A stretch of 64,000 nucleotides of DNA from Agelas oroides (GCA_949130485.1 OX422194.1:5654699-5718698), one strand, 5' to 3'. Positions 21,839-33,292 are shown, counted from the first letter of the stretch. The notes: generated from the sequence alone by a model not told the origin. Numbers and translations: made by a program.

Positions 21839-23116
21839 GTTAGCACTAGTGCAGTCTCCATGCTGTCAGGGGTGAACTGAAGTTTAATTAATTAGTAAAA
21901 TGGGAGATGGTGCTATGACCAAATGTTTGCTATTTGAGTTGTACAATGATATTATTGGTGATTTAGCCCATACACTATAAAGCTTTGATGCATTCTATGA
22001 TGGTGAGAAGTGCTGTATTTACATAATCAACCTGCTACAACTTAGACTCCTTCAAATGGTTGAATGCATTTAAATCCCTCCATGATTCTGGATTGTACAA
22101 AGGCACAATAGAGTAGTCTGACAGTGAAACAGAGTGTTGATTAAATTATACAGTCATGTGTGGCAAAAACAGGGTATTCAGTGAAGCAAAATGTTAATTG
22201 CATGTTGGTTCAGGCCCGTAGACAGGGGGTTCGAAGGGGTTCACTCAAACCCCCCTTTTAAAACATTTTATACACCATACATTTAAGTACCTACCATTTG
22301 TAAGTGGTACACTAGCTTTGCTGCCATTGAGAATCACCACTGTACAAAACGAGTTTGGTTGCAGCTATGCACTCCGTTTGTTCATGGAGGACCAGCGGAT
22401 GAACGCAGATGAAAGGACACACGTAAATACGTGCATAAATTGTTATTTCAGGTGCTTGAGAGTTCACCAGTTGTCCTTTTAGTGATTCACTGCCAACAAT
22501 GAAGTGACAACTGAACAGGCTGCAGTCAAACCATCTTTCTGAAACACACACTCCAAGAGCTAGAAGGAATGCTGTTGTGACCAGAGGTTTGTTGCATGAA
22601 TGAACAGTTGAAATGTATGGAGATCCTCTTAAGGAATTTTTTGTATTCCCTAGAGCATTGCATAGCTCCCAGGGACAATAAAGTTATCGTAAACATTTGT
22701 AGCTAACTCACATTAGCATCTTTGTGTCCAACATTCAACTGAAACAGCGTACTTTTGGTCACAACAACATTTCTGTTTTCACTGTGCATGCATGGAAACA
22801 TATACAGTGGTAGTCTATAGACATCTTGCCGTCGTATAAGCTTTATGCTCTTCTGACATATTTTGAGTATTCTTTGCATACTGTTTCACCATCTGTCACC
22901 CTAGTCTTGTACGCTCCCTTCACAGAGAGTGTGGTTTGCGAGACTACCGTCACCCCACCAGCTGTTCTGTCCACCATAGTACTTTCTTTTCTAGAAATTC
23001 AATGTCAGCTGGCTTAACAAATGCATAATATGGACAGCCAAAAATTGGTTGCAATACTGACTTTGCAAGCCATGCAGCTACTACGGCTCTGCTTCTGTCC
23101 CAAAATGGCCTCAGAC
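21839..23116. other. Gene B intron 1, left part
   Basis: No exon seen. Near 22215 a short block, GGCCCGTAGACAGGGGGTTC, resembles a transposon end. The remaining open frames are short and unrecognised. Confidence 0.35.
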
Positions 23117-23580
23117 ATCACTGCAAAAACAAATTGGTTGTTTTAACCACAGAGTGGTTACCCTGGTTGCAGACAAGCAAAAGAGACAGTGGTTACTATA
23201 ATATATTTTGCTGATAACATAAGACAACTGGAGAGGAAGCTTCCCAGACTATCTTACAACCATCATCTTGCAGTTAGTAACCATGCACTGAACATCTGTG
23301 CAACAACAACCAAGATCTTGCAGATATAGTGACCATTGAACATCTGTGAGAGAGTCACCAGCTTTTGTCAAAAGCATCATCTTTGTGAAGTGTGATAGTA
23401 GTGACTCCCTCACAGATGTTCTGTGGGTTGTCAGTTGTAACCTATGATTTGGGCTCAGGTTGCTTATGCAATTAGCCTCTAGTACCAAAATAAGCTACTC
23501 ATAACCACTGTCTCTTCAGCTTGACTGCAACCAGGGTAACCACTCTGTGGTTAAAACAACCAATCTTTTTTTGCAGTGAT
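23117..23580. mobile_element. 464-bp TIR element
   Basis: ATCACTGCAAAAACAAATTG at the left end pairs with CAATCTTTTTTTGCAGTGAT at the right end. The arms run about 80 bp and include GTTTTAACCACAGAGTGG on the left strand and its complement on the right. The core has a second palindrome, GAACATCTGTGAGAGAGTCA against GTGACTCCCTCACAGATGTT. It is nonautonomous. Confidence 0.8.
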
Positions 23581-23879
23581 CATGCATGCATGCAGAGTTT
23601 GGATGAAATTGGTGATCCATTAGAACCAGGAACACCATCAGCAGGTTTAATGTAGCACTGCCAAATTGTCTTCACTTACGTAGTTAAAAGCACTTCAGCT
23701 CTATAAAACATGGAAGTATAATTCTATTATTTGGTGTAAAAATTTCAAGTAGGCAACTGATAAAAACATTTACTCCAAAAATATTTACTTCTTCATCTAC
23801 CGTAGTGTCCCGCAAATACGCCCCCCCACCCCCCACAAACAATATATGGCTGTTGCCAAAATTTACTGACAACTATGAG

Positions 23880-24120
23880 TGGCAGTCCCGTGTAGAAATT
23901 GAAGGCTATTCCGTTGCGTATTTCGATCGCATCGCTGTGTTTCAACGCCGTATTGCTGAACATCCGGGGCTCATATGCGCTTCGTAGATATTCAATTATT
24001 CATACAGCTACGAATCACGTATGAGCCCCGCTCTTAACGGAAGTTCAGCGATATGGCGCTTCAAACACAGCAATGCGCGTGCACGACGGAATAGCCTTCG
24101 ATTTCTACATGGGACTGCCA
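23880..24120. mobile_element. 241-bp MITE, TGGCAGTCCC family, copy 1
   Basis: TGGCAGTCCCGTGTAGAAAT at the left end and ATTTCTACATGGGACTGCCA at the right end form a long hairpin, with arms continuing through GGCTATTCCG and GGGGCTCATA. A second family member lies at 54076-54320. This copy sits inside the composite element 23798-24782. Confidence 0.8.
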
Positions 24121-24712
24121 CATGTATAAATAACATCCTTCCAGATGGCAACTGCAAAGTCATCAAATGTGTTGTCTTCTTCTGTCTGGACACTAGGGAT
24201 GCGGCTAATATGCGGGCATAGTTTTCGGAATAATCGGTAGCTCTGCGGAGTGAGCATAATCGGGAATAATTGGAAGGCAAACATTGAGTGCACAAGGTGC
24301 TTCCGCTTCGCGCGCATGGGTATAAAGCTGTTAGAGGTGTGCCTTTCTATTCATAAGGGATGTTTCATGTCTGACTCCTCCTTTGTGGTGAAGCTTGTTT
24401 AGACAAAGATCATGATAAAAGCAGCTAAGTAGCACTACACTCTAAAGGGCGAATCAACAGCGCTAATTTTGTTGGTGTGAGCACCTTGGGGACGCAGTTT
24501 TAACTAAATTCTATTAATTGATTAACTTACTGCATGAGCATAATAGGGACACAACAAGAGCATAATTGGACATAGTTTTAAGCATTCTAGCATAGCATAA
24601 AGGGTGAATTTTTGAGCATAATAGCCTCATCCCTACTGGACACAAAGTTGTGGGCGGGGCACCAGAAGGGAGGGCGTAATCGCGAGAGAAAATGTCGCAT
24701 CCCACGTATAAG

Positions 24713-24737
24713 CCCCCCCCCCCCCCCCCCCCCCCCC
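24713..24737. repeat. Poly-C tract (25 C)
   Basis: Uninterrupted run of 25 cytosines within the composite element. Its length is unreliable in most sequencing data. Confidence 0.9.
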
Positions 24738-24967
24738 TGCGCTTTGTACTAAGGCTAAGGTTGCAAAAGGGACACTACGGTATTATATGTTTACTATAAA
24801 TGAGCTCTTTCCTGCTGTCTTGAAATAACATTATGATACCATATCATCTGGAAATTACATCTCAACATTTGACAATTAAGTCATAGTTTTATTGCAGTGG
24901 TGCTCAAAAAAGCCAGATGTATGGCTTGATATGTTCATTAAAGGATTCTCTATAGCTGTTACAGATA

Positions 24968-25128
24968 TTTTCAGGTTGGTTGAGGGAATCTGCAGAGTAG
25001 CAAATCACTTATGTGTGCCTTATTAAATAATGACAAGAGCTACATCAAACTCAACACTTGCCATTATTTTATTAGGTACGCATGAGTGATTTGCTACTCT
25101 GCAGCAATTCCCTCAACCAACCTGAAAA
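24968..25128. mobile_element. 161-bp palindromic MITE
   Basis: TTTTCAGGTTGGTTGAGGGA at the left end and TCCCTCAACCAACCTGAAAA at the right end form inverted arms of about 45 bp that also share CTGCAGAGTAGCAAATCACT. It has no coding frame. Confidence 0.8.
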
Positions 25129-25393
25129 CCTCTGTTATATGCTATTGAAACTGCCTTCCAATACATTGGGTACTTTAAATATTGTACAAACAGAAAATTT
25201 TTGTGCAAATGAATCTTGCTTGCTTTGTCTAGTATAACTATATGTATATATGTGTATTTGTACCAAGCGCATATGCCTTGGCAGAAACATACATGTACTT
25301 TTTGAATTGTGGCTACATGTATACATAACAAAAGGTGTACAACCTATACTTTGAAATATTATTGTACTCATGCCACTCTTCATCTTCCTGCAG

Positions 25394-25690
25394 TACTCAC
25401 TATCACAGCCTCCATCACCTCTCCCACTGGTCCCTTCACTGCTGGCCAGTCCTACACCCTCACCTGCACAGCCACTGTCACTGGGGGAGAGACACTGTCC
25501 ACCAACACCACCATCAGATGGATCCACCCCAGTGGGAGTGTGACATCAGGGGCTGGTAGCTCTCTTAACCTCTCACTCAACCCACTTCGAGTGTCTGATG
25601 CCGGGCAGTACACCTGCAATGTCAGTGTGTCTTCACCATTCCTCACTGGACCTCAGAGTGCCACTAACATGTCCACCGTCAATGTGCAGA
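25394..25690 (+). CDS. Gene B: Ig domain 1 exon
   Basis: Starts after CTTCCTGCAG and ends before GTAAGC at 25691, phase 1 on both sides. It encodes one Ig-like domain: B-strand cysteine in SYTLTCTATV, C-strand tryptophan in TTIRWIHPSG, and the F-strand signature DAGQYTCNVSV. Several N-x-S/T sites (NTT, NLS, NVS, NMS) suggest glycosylation. It joins directly to the signal peptide. Ig domains of this kind mediate extracellular recognition; the partner is unknown. Confidence 0.9.
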
Positions 25691-26455
25691 GTAAGCCATT
25701 TTCACCTCTGAATGCATGTGTTTGGCTATTTCATGTGCTACATGTTTGACAGTGGTATTTACATAAGTGCGATACACATATTTAACCCTGGGTGTGCAGT
25801 ATTACCCATGTTGTGCTCGGCAACTGATTTACATAGACATTGAGAGTTGCAGCCATTGATGTGCTTAAAATAACTGAACCAGTATGATCACTTTCAATGG
25901 TACTTTTTGTTTAAGCATTATTATGCATGTTTGTGTGAATGGGAGGCATGAGTGCAGCCCTGGGCTGGGCCAATTTGTAGCTTTATCTGAGAATGTAATC
26001 ACATTATTGCAGCCTAACATCTGCAAGTTTGGATGTCTAGGCAGGCCTGGTGGAAGCAAAATAACATCGGTCTGACTTACCCATATTGGAGTGCATGTAT
26101 TAGCACACAGAAGCTAAGTGGGTGTGGGGCAGCTCCCCCAGGAAAAGTTTTGAAACTTGATGTTCTAAAATGGCTTCTGAGGTAACTCATTGCTTGATCT
26201 AACTCAGTCAAAACATTGGTCCACAGTATGTGCCGGGTCTGTCAGACCTGCTCCACCACCAGGTCTGTGACAGATGGAACATCTTGGACTCAGGGTTGAT
26301 GATGCACATAGACCATATTGATGACACCCCTTTGATGTCCAAGGGCAGATTGTCCAAGATTCCCCCATCTGTCCTAGGAATACATACCTTGGTCTATACC
26401 AGTGTCATCAATTCTTAATTCAAGATATCAGGCCCGTACTTAACTTTTTGTATCT
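25691..26455. other. Gene B intron 2, left part
   Basis: No exon seen. Between about 26230 and 26400 are degenerate TGTCCAAG... and CATCTGTCCTAGGA... motifs related to the tandem repeats at 27395-27735. Confidence 0.4.

Positions 26456-26489
<34 letters not shown>
26456..26489. repeat. Poly-G tract (34 G)
   Basis: Uninterrupted run of 34 guanines, an obvious G-quadruplex former and a likely site of length error. Confidence 0.9.
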
Positions 26490-26490
<1 letters not shown>

Positions 26491-26639
26491 GAGCATGAAG
26501 TGGGAGGCTTTGCTTGGCTACTGTAGAACATGAGATGGAGAGATGTTCCAGACGCTAGCGGTTGGCTGGTGAGCTTCATCATTGAGGGGCGAGGAAGCAG
26601 GGCGCTTCCGCAAAGTAGCTGGCATGTCCATCGTTGCTG

Positions 26640-26930
26640 CAGGTGGTCCGCGTTCACGGTAGACACTTTAACAGTAAACAGCCGAGTAGCTTAACTAAAC
26701 TTTTAATCTCAATATTTCGACTTCGGGATGAGTCTTCTTCAGGAGATGACAGGTGACTGTGAGGTGAGTCTTTATACACGTACCATGACTGTCTGACAAG
26801 AGATGATGCATGAAGGGGGCGGCGGCAAAATTGTTAGCTGAGCTAAAGCACATGACCGTCCTGCAGTTCTTCACTCTAGGGAGGTGTGGGGGGCATGCCC
26901 CCCCCCCCCCCCCCCCCTGCCAAGGAAATT
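26640..26930 (-). repeat. Repeat end with poly-C tract
   Basis: On the minus strand the segment reads CCTGAAGAAGACTCATCCCG then AAGTCGAAATATTGAG, a tail pattern seen at the ends of some retroelements; the family is not identified. A run of 20 C (26898-26917) follows. CTGCAGTTCTTCACTCTAGG near 26863 is related to the arms of the 37443 hairpin. Confidence 0.4.
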
Positions 26931-27394
26931 TTGACAGTTTTAGGTTTTCTGAGACACATTCTGGTATATTCTGAGGCATATACAGAAACATACAGAGAAG
27001 CACACAGAGCTTCTTGAGAAGAGGCTCATTGGGTGGCTCATCATTGTCATCATTGTTTGCTGAGCAACTGGAGGCTGGAAACCATCTTCATCGGCTACAT
27101 GTGCTATACTGAGTGCATGCAGAATGCATGCATGCATGCCCAGCTTACTAATCATCTGATAGTGTGCATTATTAGCGATTTGAAAGCCACTGCCTAGGCA
27201 GCACTTGGCAGCCAACAGTCTCGCCAGCCAGACTCAAACCAACCCCAGTGTGGATGATTTTTAGTATCACCCATGGGGCACGCATACTGAAAGCAAATGA
27301 CTAGGGAACACTAACTGGCAGGCCAGCGGTAAGTCAGTAAGTGAATGCAAGTAAGTCAAGTTCTCTTGGGGGGGGGGAGGGGGGGGGGATACGG

Positions 27395-27735
27395 CTCTGG
27401 ATGTCCCATCTGTTCTAGGACTAGCTTGGACAACCAAGGTTGTCATCAACAGGTCTCAGGTCTAAGATGTCCCATCACAGGAAAACCTTAGACATCCAAC
27501 AGTTTTCCTGACATGGTCTGTGAGGATCTTCAATCTCATATCCAAGATGTCCCATCTGTCCTAGAACTACCTTGGACGTCCAAGGATTTTCCCTACATGG
27601 TCTATGATCATCTGGGTCCAAGATGTCCCATCTGTCCTTGGACATCCAAGGGTTGCCCTCGACATATTCTGTGAGTATCATCAATCCTGGGCTAAGATTT
27701 TCCCGGGGTAGTCTTAGGACTCGAAAGATGGGACA
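27395..27735. repeat. Degenerate tandem repeat, roughly 75-bp unit
   Basis: About four diverged units sharing AAGATGTCCCATCTGTCC and CTTGGACATCCAAGG; the second motif is itself palindromic. A G-rich run (about 27369-27388) precedes the array. Confidence 0.65.
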
Positions 27736-28005
27736 CCTTGGATCTTGGAATGGTCAGGGACAAGTACAAGGAATAATACTTAGTAAGAGTGAGTCCATAG
27801 ACTATACCCACGACAACATTTGATGTTTTCGATATCTGGAGATGGTGTTGGGAATACTTTGACGTATGTATAATGACAATCCCAGATAAAGCATTCTAGC
27901 ATTATAGTATTGGATGCCAGGTAGTGTGGGTTTGGCAAGTGCATTGTAAGTAAACTTAGGAGTAGCTATATTTGTTACTGCGGGATTTTCAATTTGTCAC
28001 TCATA

Positions 28006-28147
28006 CTATTCTTGTTACACAGTACTCTCCCCTACTGTGAGTATTGAGTTTGCAACCTCTGGAACCGTACTGTTTGCTATTCTTGTTATACAGTACCCTC
28101 CCCTAGTGTGGATGTTGATTCTGTAACTCCTGGAGCTGTCACCTATG
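28006..28147 (+). repeat. 71-bp tandem duplication of an intron-exon boundary
   Basis: 28006-28076 and 28077-28147 are diverged copies of CTATTCTTGTTAYACAG plus the first 50-odd bases of the Ig 2 exon. The first copy therefore carries a second potential 3' splice site at 28022. Because 71 is not a multiple of three, using it would shift the frame and reach a stop. Confidence 0.75.
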
Positions 28148-28450
28148 CTGGCAACAATGTGACTCTTAGATGTGTGATTACTTTGTTGGGAGGAGTCACT
28201 GACAATGATGTAACAGTGAGCAGTAGGTGGACAAAGGATGGTGTACCATTCGCTGGTGTCAGTGGCCGGGTCATTCTCACACCTTCTCAAAGGTTCACTG
28301 GGACTAGCTATTTCACACAGTTCATGTCCTCTCCTCTGAGTTCCTCCATGGACAATGGCACCTACATGTGTATCGCTACTCTTACACCACGACAACCAGA
28401 GTTTGTCACTGGTACCAACACATCAGACTCAATAGCTCTTGCTGTTATTG
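28094..28450 (+). CDS. Gene B: Ig domain 2 exon
   Basis: Acceptor TTATACAG, donor GTGAGA at 28451, phase 1 both sides. Ig landmarks are NNVTLRCVITLL (B-strand Cys), VSSRWTKDGVPF (C-strand Trp) and MDNGTYMCIATL (F-strand Cys). N-glycosylation sites are present (NVT, NGT, NTS). The upstream acceptor created by the tandem duplication is judged not to be used for the main product. Confidence 0.88.
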
Positions 28451-28619
28451 GTGAGACATATCTTCTACCATATGTATGTGGCTCTTTCTGCTTTTGGTAC
28501 ATCAAGTATATTCTATACATGTACGGTTTGGTATCACAGAAGAGTTTCATGCACCTACTCAGGTATTGTTTGTATGTGGAGTAGACTACTTATCTACATC
28601 CAAGCTACGGCAATACCAT

Positions 28620-29985
28620 AGTTTTGCGAAAGAGTGCCTATGGTACCTTACAAGTCTGTCAAAGTGGGAGGTCGGCACTCTTTCAAAATTTACCCACGGA
28701 AGAGTGCCCATGTCATGTTTACAGCACCTGGATGCCCTGGAACCAAATAATTGCACAAACAATAATGTACAACAGAGCTGCCAGCACCTTCAAAGTCAAG
28801 TCCTGACAGCACACAACACTCTGAACGGCACCATATCACCATGAGCGTAGTGTAGCTTGCAGAGGGCACTTACATTAGTATGTGTATCTACGCAAAAATG
28901 CCTTGTAATAACCTTCAGTGAAGTATAACACAAAGTTTCTTACCTCAGATATATGCATAGCACTTGAAGCTGTGCTTCTCCAACTCCATGAGTGCACTCT
29001 ATTGGCCACACGAAGCTTACTCTAGTGTTGGTGCTCATTTGTGTAAATTTGACCCTATACAGAAAATTTGAGCCAAAGTAGGGGGTGGGTGCTCTTTCAC
29101 TAGAGTATGACTGTGAGGCTGTCCCTGGCAGGTTATGCCAGGGGTCTTGGATTCAATGACTGGAAACTACTAGTTTTCATGTTACTTAGTTCTTTTCCCT
29201 TCATAAATTTTCAGCTGAGACAAGACATCTACTACCGTTGTCTCACGAAAGAGCCCCCATGGGCGGAGCAACTTACAAGCCTGCCAGAGAAAGGGTGGGC
29301 ACTTTTTTAACCATGAATGAACACCCATGTATGCTTACAGTGACTCATTGCTCACAAATTTGCTGAAGTATTTGACATGTATAACAGAGCCACTGGCTTT
29401 GGAAGCTCAAGTTCTGACAGCATGCAACACTCTGAATAGCAAAACGACACCATGTGTGTGGTGTAGCTATCTTTCTGCATTTATACCCATGAAAGAGCGC
29501 CCATGTCATGTTTACAGTCATGTTTGCAGTGAGTTGATGCCCTGAAAGCAAATAATCGCACAAACAATGGAGCTGCAGCAGCTTCAAAGTCAAGTCGTAT
29601 GGCAGCACACAACACTCTCAACAGCACCATGTCACTGTAAGCATGGTGTAGCTTGCCGAGGGCACTATACAGTAGTATGTGCATCTATGCAAAGCAACCT
29701 TGTAATGACCTTAGTGAAGTATAACACAAAATTTCTTACATCAGATGTGCATATACGTACGTAGCACTTGACCCCTATACAGGAAATTTGGCCCAAAGTA
29801 GGGGGTAGGTGCTATTTTGAGGGTGGGCACTCTTTCACAAGACTATGGTATAAGGCTGTGAGGCGGTTACTGGCAGGTTATGCCAGGCATCTTAGTTTCA
29901 GTGACTGGCAACTACTACGTTACTTAGTTCTTTTCCCTCATAAATATGTGTTTATTTTCAGATGAGTTAAGACATCTACGTACTA
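28620..29985. repeat. Intron tandem duplication
   Basis: Two diverged copies of a unit of 0.6-0.75 kb, about 28620-29235 and 29240-29985. Shared landmarks are CCCATGTCATGTTTACAG, CAGCACACAACACTC, GAAGTATAACACAAA and GGCAGGTTATGCCAGG. No exon was recognised inside; it is an intron-level duplication. Confidence 0.7.
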
Positions 29986-30023
29986 ATGTCTTTTCCCCTT
30001 TGATGACCATTCTCCCCTCTCAG

Positions 30024-30389
30024 TCCCAATCCTGACTGTATCCCTCACACCAAACACCATTCGTCTCCCCAATGTGGCTCCCTACAACACCTTTTCCCTC
30101 ACCTGCACTGCTACCAGCAGTATTCAGGGTGTGGGGAATGTGGCCCTTTCCAAGAGCTTTCAGTGGAGGCGGCGGTATGATCCTGATACAACAGGTCTGA
30201 CACAGCTCTCCAGTAATGCCACCATTCAGATCCAGGATGGAGACAACCTGAACCAGCCCACCAGCTCCAGCATGCTGACAGTGACTGAAGACATCCCTCA
30301 AGACTACCGATACCGGTGCCGGGTTGACCTGGATCTACCTGCTGACAACATTTTCACTTTCACTGATGTATACCCCATCACTGTCACTG
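30024..30389 (+). CDS. Gene B: Ig domain 3 exon
   Basis: Acceptor CTCCCCTCTCAG, donor GTAAGT at 30390, phase 1 both sides. Contains NTFSLTCTATSS, KSFQWRRRYDPD and DYRYRCRVDLDL, matching the B-strand Cys, C-strand Trp and F-strand Cys of an Ig domain. The C-C' region carries a basic patch. The exon lies directly upstream of the FN3 exon series, the usual order in Ig-FN3 adhesion receptors. Confidence 0.88.
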
Positions 30390-30424
30390 GTAAGTGTTGC
30401 TCTTCCAAGGGGACACATTTTGCA

Positions 30425-30597
30425 TGTGTGAAAGCAATATGATTATGTTATACTGATTAATTGGAACGATCCTGAGTGTGAAAGCAATACGATTATGTTA
30501 TACTGATTAACTGGAATGAGCCTGAGTGTGCAACCGATATGATTATGTTTTGGTGATTAATTGGAATGAGCCTGAGTTTGCAAGCAATATGATTAGG
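30425..30597. repeat. 50-bp tandem repeat, 3.4 copies
   Basis: Units begin near 30431, 30481, 30531 and 30581 with AAAGCAATATGATTATG and share ATTGGAATGAGCCTGAGTGTG-like ends. They diverge by a few bases each. Confidence 0.85.
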
Positions 30598-31117
30598 ACC
30601 TTGTCGCAAAATTAAAAATATTTTCTGGCGTGTTTGTCAGTGATTCGTGAAAACGTATGCTCAGGAAAGTTTCCCACTATATGATATGTCATTCTTTATG
30701 TATAGGCCCACCCCATATGAGAATATATGCAGCTCAGAACACTTTTCAGGAGTTTATAGGGATGAGAGTAGGCCACCTAGAGACTTTTCCAATTTTTCAC
30801 GATTTGCGTCATGTAGCCCTGCAGTAAGTTTCTCTGATTTTGTTTAAGCACCTAGTTTGTTCTGCAACTGTGTTGTACTTGTACCACACTGAACAGTTGC
30901 CTACTCTCACTCAACAGTGTACTGTAGCGAATTTAGTGTTACCCCGTACTATAACCAAATTCCCTCTGTAGCGCCTGCTTGTTGTAGAAATACAGTAGCT
31001 TTTTTTTGAATGTTATATTATGTAGGGAAATTTGTGAAATACTAATTTTATTCGTGAACATGTACTGGTAACCTTACGTAGCTAGCCAAACAAGTAGCAT
31101 GCATCAATGGATTGCAA
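30598..31117. other. Gene B intron, no feature seen
   Basis: AT-rich, with no convincing exon. Short open frames are unrecognised. Confidence 0.35.
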
Positions 31118-31460
31118 TACCGTAGATCGGGAATATAAATAATTAAAATGTTCATGGTGTTAAATTTCGTGGTTGGTTCGATCTGCGATTTTTTTTAACA
31201 GTTGACAGTTACAATATGGAGGAGGGCCTGGAGTGTTCCTAGCATATAGCCTACTTCCAGGTATTGGGTATCACTGGCTGTAACTCTGTGGCTGTCAGGA
31301 GTAGTCGTCGATCGGACATTTACCTCGGGAGGTGTGGACATGCACGCACACTTACTAGTTGATCATCGCTGCGTAAATGTTTTTATTCGCGTGTTAAATT
31401 TTCACGGTTGGTCTCAACTGCGAAATTATTTTAACAGCGAAATTTACTCGATCTACGGTA
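31118..31460. mobile_element. 343-bp TIR MITE, TACCGTAGATCG ends
   Basis: TACCGTAGATCGG at the left and CGATCTACGGTA at the right are inverted. The subterminal GTTAAATTT...GGTTGGT motif is present at both ends. It has no coding frame. Confidence 0.7.
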
Positions 31461-32054
31461 ATTTTCTTTGTGTGATACGTATATTTGTAAACAATCATTG
31501 AAACTGCATCTCTCTGAAAAGAGGCAAGCCTAGATGTTATTATACGAAGTCACCGTCTGCACAGGATGTGTTTCAGTCAATACCAGGCCTCATTACCTGC
31601 ACTGGGATGATGCACAACACTTTTGTATCTAATGTCATCATTCCTAAGATGCACTTGATTAACATTACTAGTACTCACCAGCAGTTCCAGACATTGCTTA
31701 AAGCTGAACTAGTACTTGGGTTGTTTTACCTATCATATAGGATGGGAATGTTTTGTGAGATTTTAATAATTCTGAGTATATTGTGAGCACACAAAAATTG
31801 GAATGCATTGTATAAATTACACACTAAGAATTTACATCAACAAGGATAAATGTATGAAGTGTGGAATTGTAAACATGGATCTTGCTAGTGTAGTGTGCTT
31901 CATCAAGATGAGTCTGGACCAATTCTTGCCCTGGCTGCATAAACAAGCTTAAATAAACACTACGCTCACCTTGTAGGGGGCTCATCGCTGGCTGGCAGGG
32001 AAGGTGCTGTGCACAGCTCATGCAGCTTGACTGTAAAAAGGCCATGGTTGGCAC
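31461..32054. other. Gene B intron, no gene seen
   Basis: A low-complexity open frame at 31568-31786 lacks any domain. From about 31900 the sequence resembles 32225-32330 (shared GGCTGCATAA and CTGGCAGGGAAGG), an old short duplication. Confidence 0.35.
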
Positions 32055-32204
32055 TAGTCTCACGTGGGCAGACCCTACCATAACTATAGTCACTTATGAG
32101 CTTGTATCACACCTCAAATTATTTGTGGGGTGTTTAGATACAAATGCATGTTAGGCAGTGGACCAGACCCTTCCTTCTAGGTAGGGTCTGGCCATGCAAG
32201 ACTA
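32055..32204. mobile_element. 150-bp micro-MITE, TAGTCTC family, perfect 9-bp TSD
   Basis: Ends TAGTCTCACGTGGGCAGACC and GGTCTGGCCATGCAAGACTA are inverted over about 25 bp. Flanks 32046-32054 and 32205-32213 are both GGTTGGCAC, an exact 9-bp target duplication. Confidence 0.88.
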
Positions 32205-32678
32205 GGTTGGCACCGGGTGGGCCAACTCTCGTTTTGGCTGCATAACAGGCTTAGAGAATTCTCACCTTGTTTAAGTGGCTCATTTCTGGCAGGGAAGGCT
32301 GCTTGAGTTCTGAGCAGGTGCTTGCCAACTGAACATACTGACTATTGCATGCTTGTTAATGAGTGAGAGTGGTTGAGCTCACCAGTCGGCTTATTTTGCC
32401 TGAAAGTGCATTTGGGCTCAGTTTTGGAGTCAGAGCTCAGACAGAAATGAAGATATGGTGCATTAAAGGCATGTGTATGCTAAAAATAGTCTCAAGTGAA
32501 AAAAATTCTGGTGTTAAAGGGTTATTAATTTACACAACTGCAAAGTTAATGTTTGCACATTCTTGCCAAAACTGCAAAGTAAACGAGAAAATTTATTTCC
32601 CCACAAACATTTCCAGCTATATGGTATTTACTATCACCTCTGTATATTGATTCTACCTGGACCAACTCTTCCCTACAG

Positions 32679-32999
32679 GTCCATCTACTCCATTGCAGCC
32701 ATCAAATCTCATGTCCACTGACATCACTCACAATAGAGCCACCATCCACTGGACTGTGTCCATGGTAGCTTACACTCCTGAGAACTACACAGTGCACTTT
32801 GGGACTAGTCCTGGTTCACTGACCCCCTTCAACCAGCACCGACAGAGTGGTGACAACTTCACTGCTACCAACCTTCCATTTACTGTACAGCTGACTGGAC
32901 TGTCTGCTGGGACCACATACTACTACCAGGTGGTGGCTGTGAACTCTGTTCCAGGGTCCACTCAGAGTACCACACAACAGTTCACAACAAGAGAACAAC
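32679..32999 (+). CDS. Gene B: FN3 domain 1 exon
   Basis: Acceptor TTCCCTACAG, donor GTAAGC at 33000, phase 1 both sides. FN3 features are RATIHWTVSM (B strand), ENYTVHFGTSPG (C strand) and GTTYYYQVVAVNS (F strand). The domain begins the FN3 run after three Ig domains. A decayed copy of its 3' end is preserved at 37535-37591. Confidence 0.9.
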
Positions 33000-33039
33000 G
33001 TAAGCTGATGTTTCTATACAGGCAATACCTGTACATTAA

Positions 33040-33292
33040 CATTAGAGTTGCCAATACACATGGATTGGAGTAGCTAGGCTCCTGTCCAGTGTTTTTTTTT
33101 TTATTGTCTATACATAGTTCTCCAAATAACAGAAAGCTGGGTGGGGGCCGGGTAATGAGGCTGGGTTGGAGGTAGATCCACACAAAATTTGTTACTGGTT
33201 TCTGGTTCAAGGAGATTAGCAAGATTATGCATAGCACATGATTTTCTATTTTATCAGAATACCATTTAGAGTTGTCAAATTTATTGCTATTA
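33040..33292. repeat. Intron duplication, copy A
   Basis: Direct, diverged counterpart of 38141-38176 plus 38877-39078. Shared landmarks are AGTTGCCAATACA, TAGTTCTCCAAATRACAGAA and ACCATTTAGAGTTGTCAA. Together with the exon relic at 37535 it shows that an FN3 exon and its following intron were once duplicated in tandem. Confidence 0.75.

Larger units (their letters stand above)
23798..24782. mobile_element. Composite TIR element TACCGTAGTGTCCC
   Basis: Outer ends TACCGTAGTGTCCC (23798-23811) and GGGACACTACGGTA (24769-24782) are perfect inverted repeats that may include a TA target. C-rich tracts follow the left end and precede the right one. A second element (23880-24120) is nested inside. 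No transposase frame was seen. Confidence 0.7.

Noticed and set aside
24021-24317. ORFs near 24.0-24.3 kb
   Set aside because: They lie in the arms of a hairpin MITE and are mirrored on both strands.
28015-28395. 126-residue minus-strand ORF
   Set aside because: It is the antisense shadow of the Ig 2 exon, which has strong domain and splice evidence.
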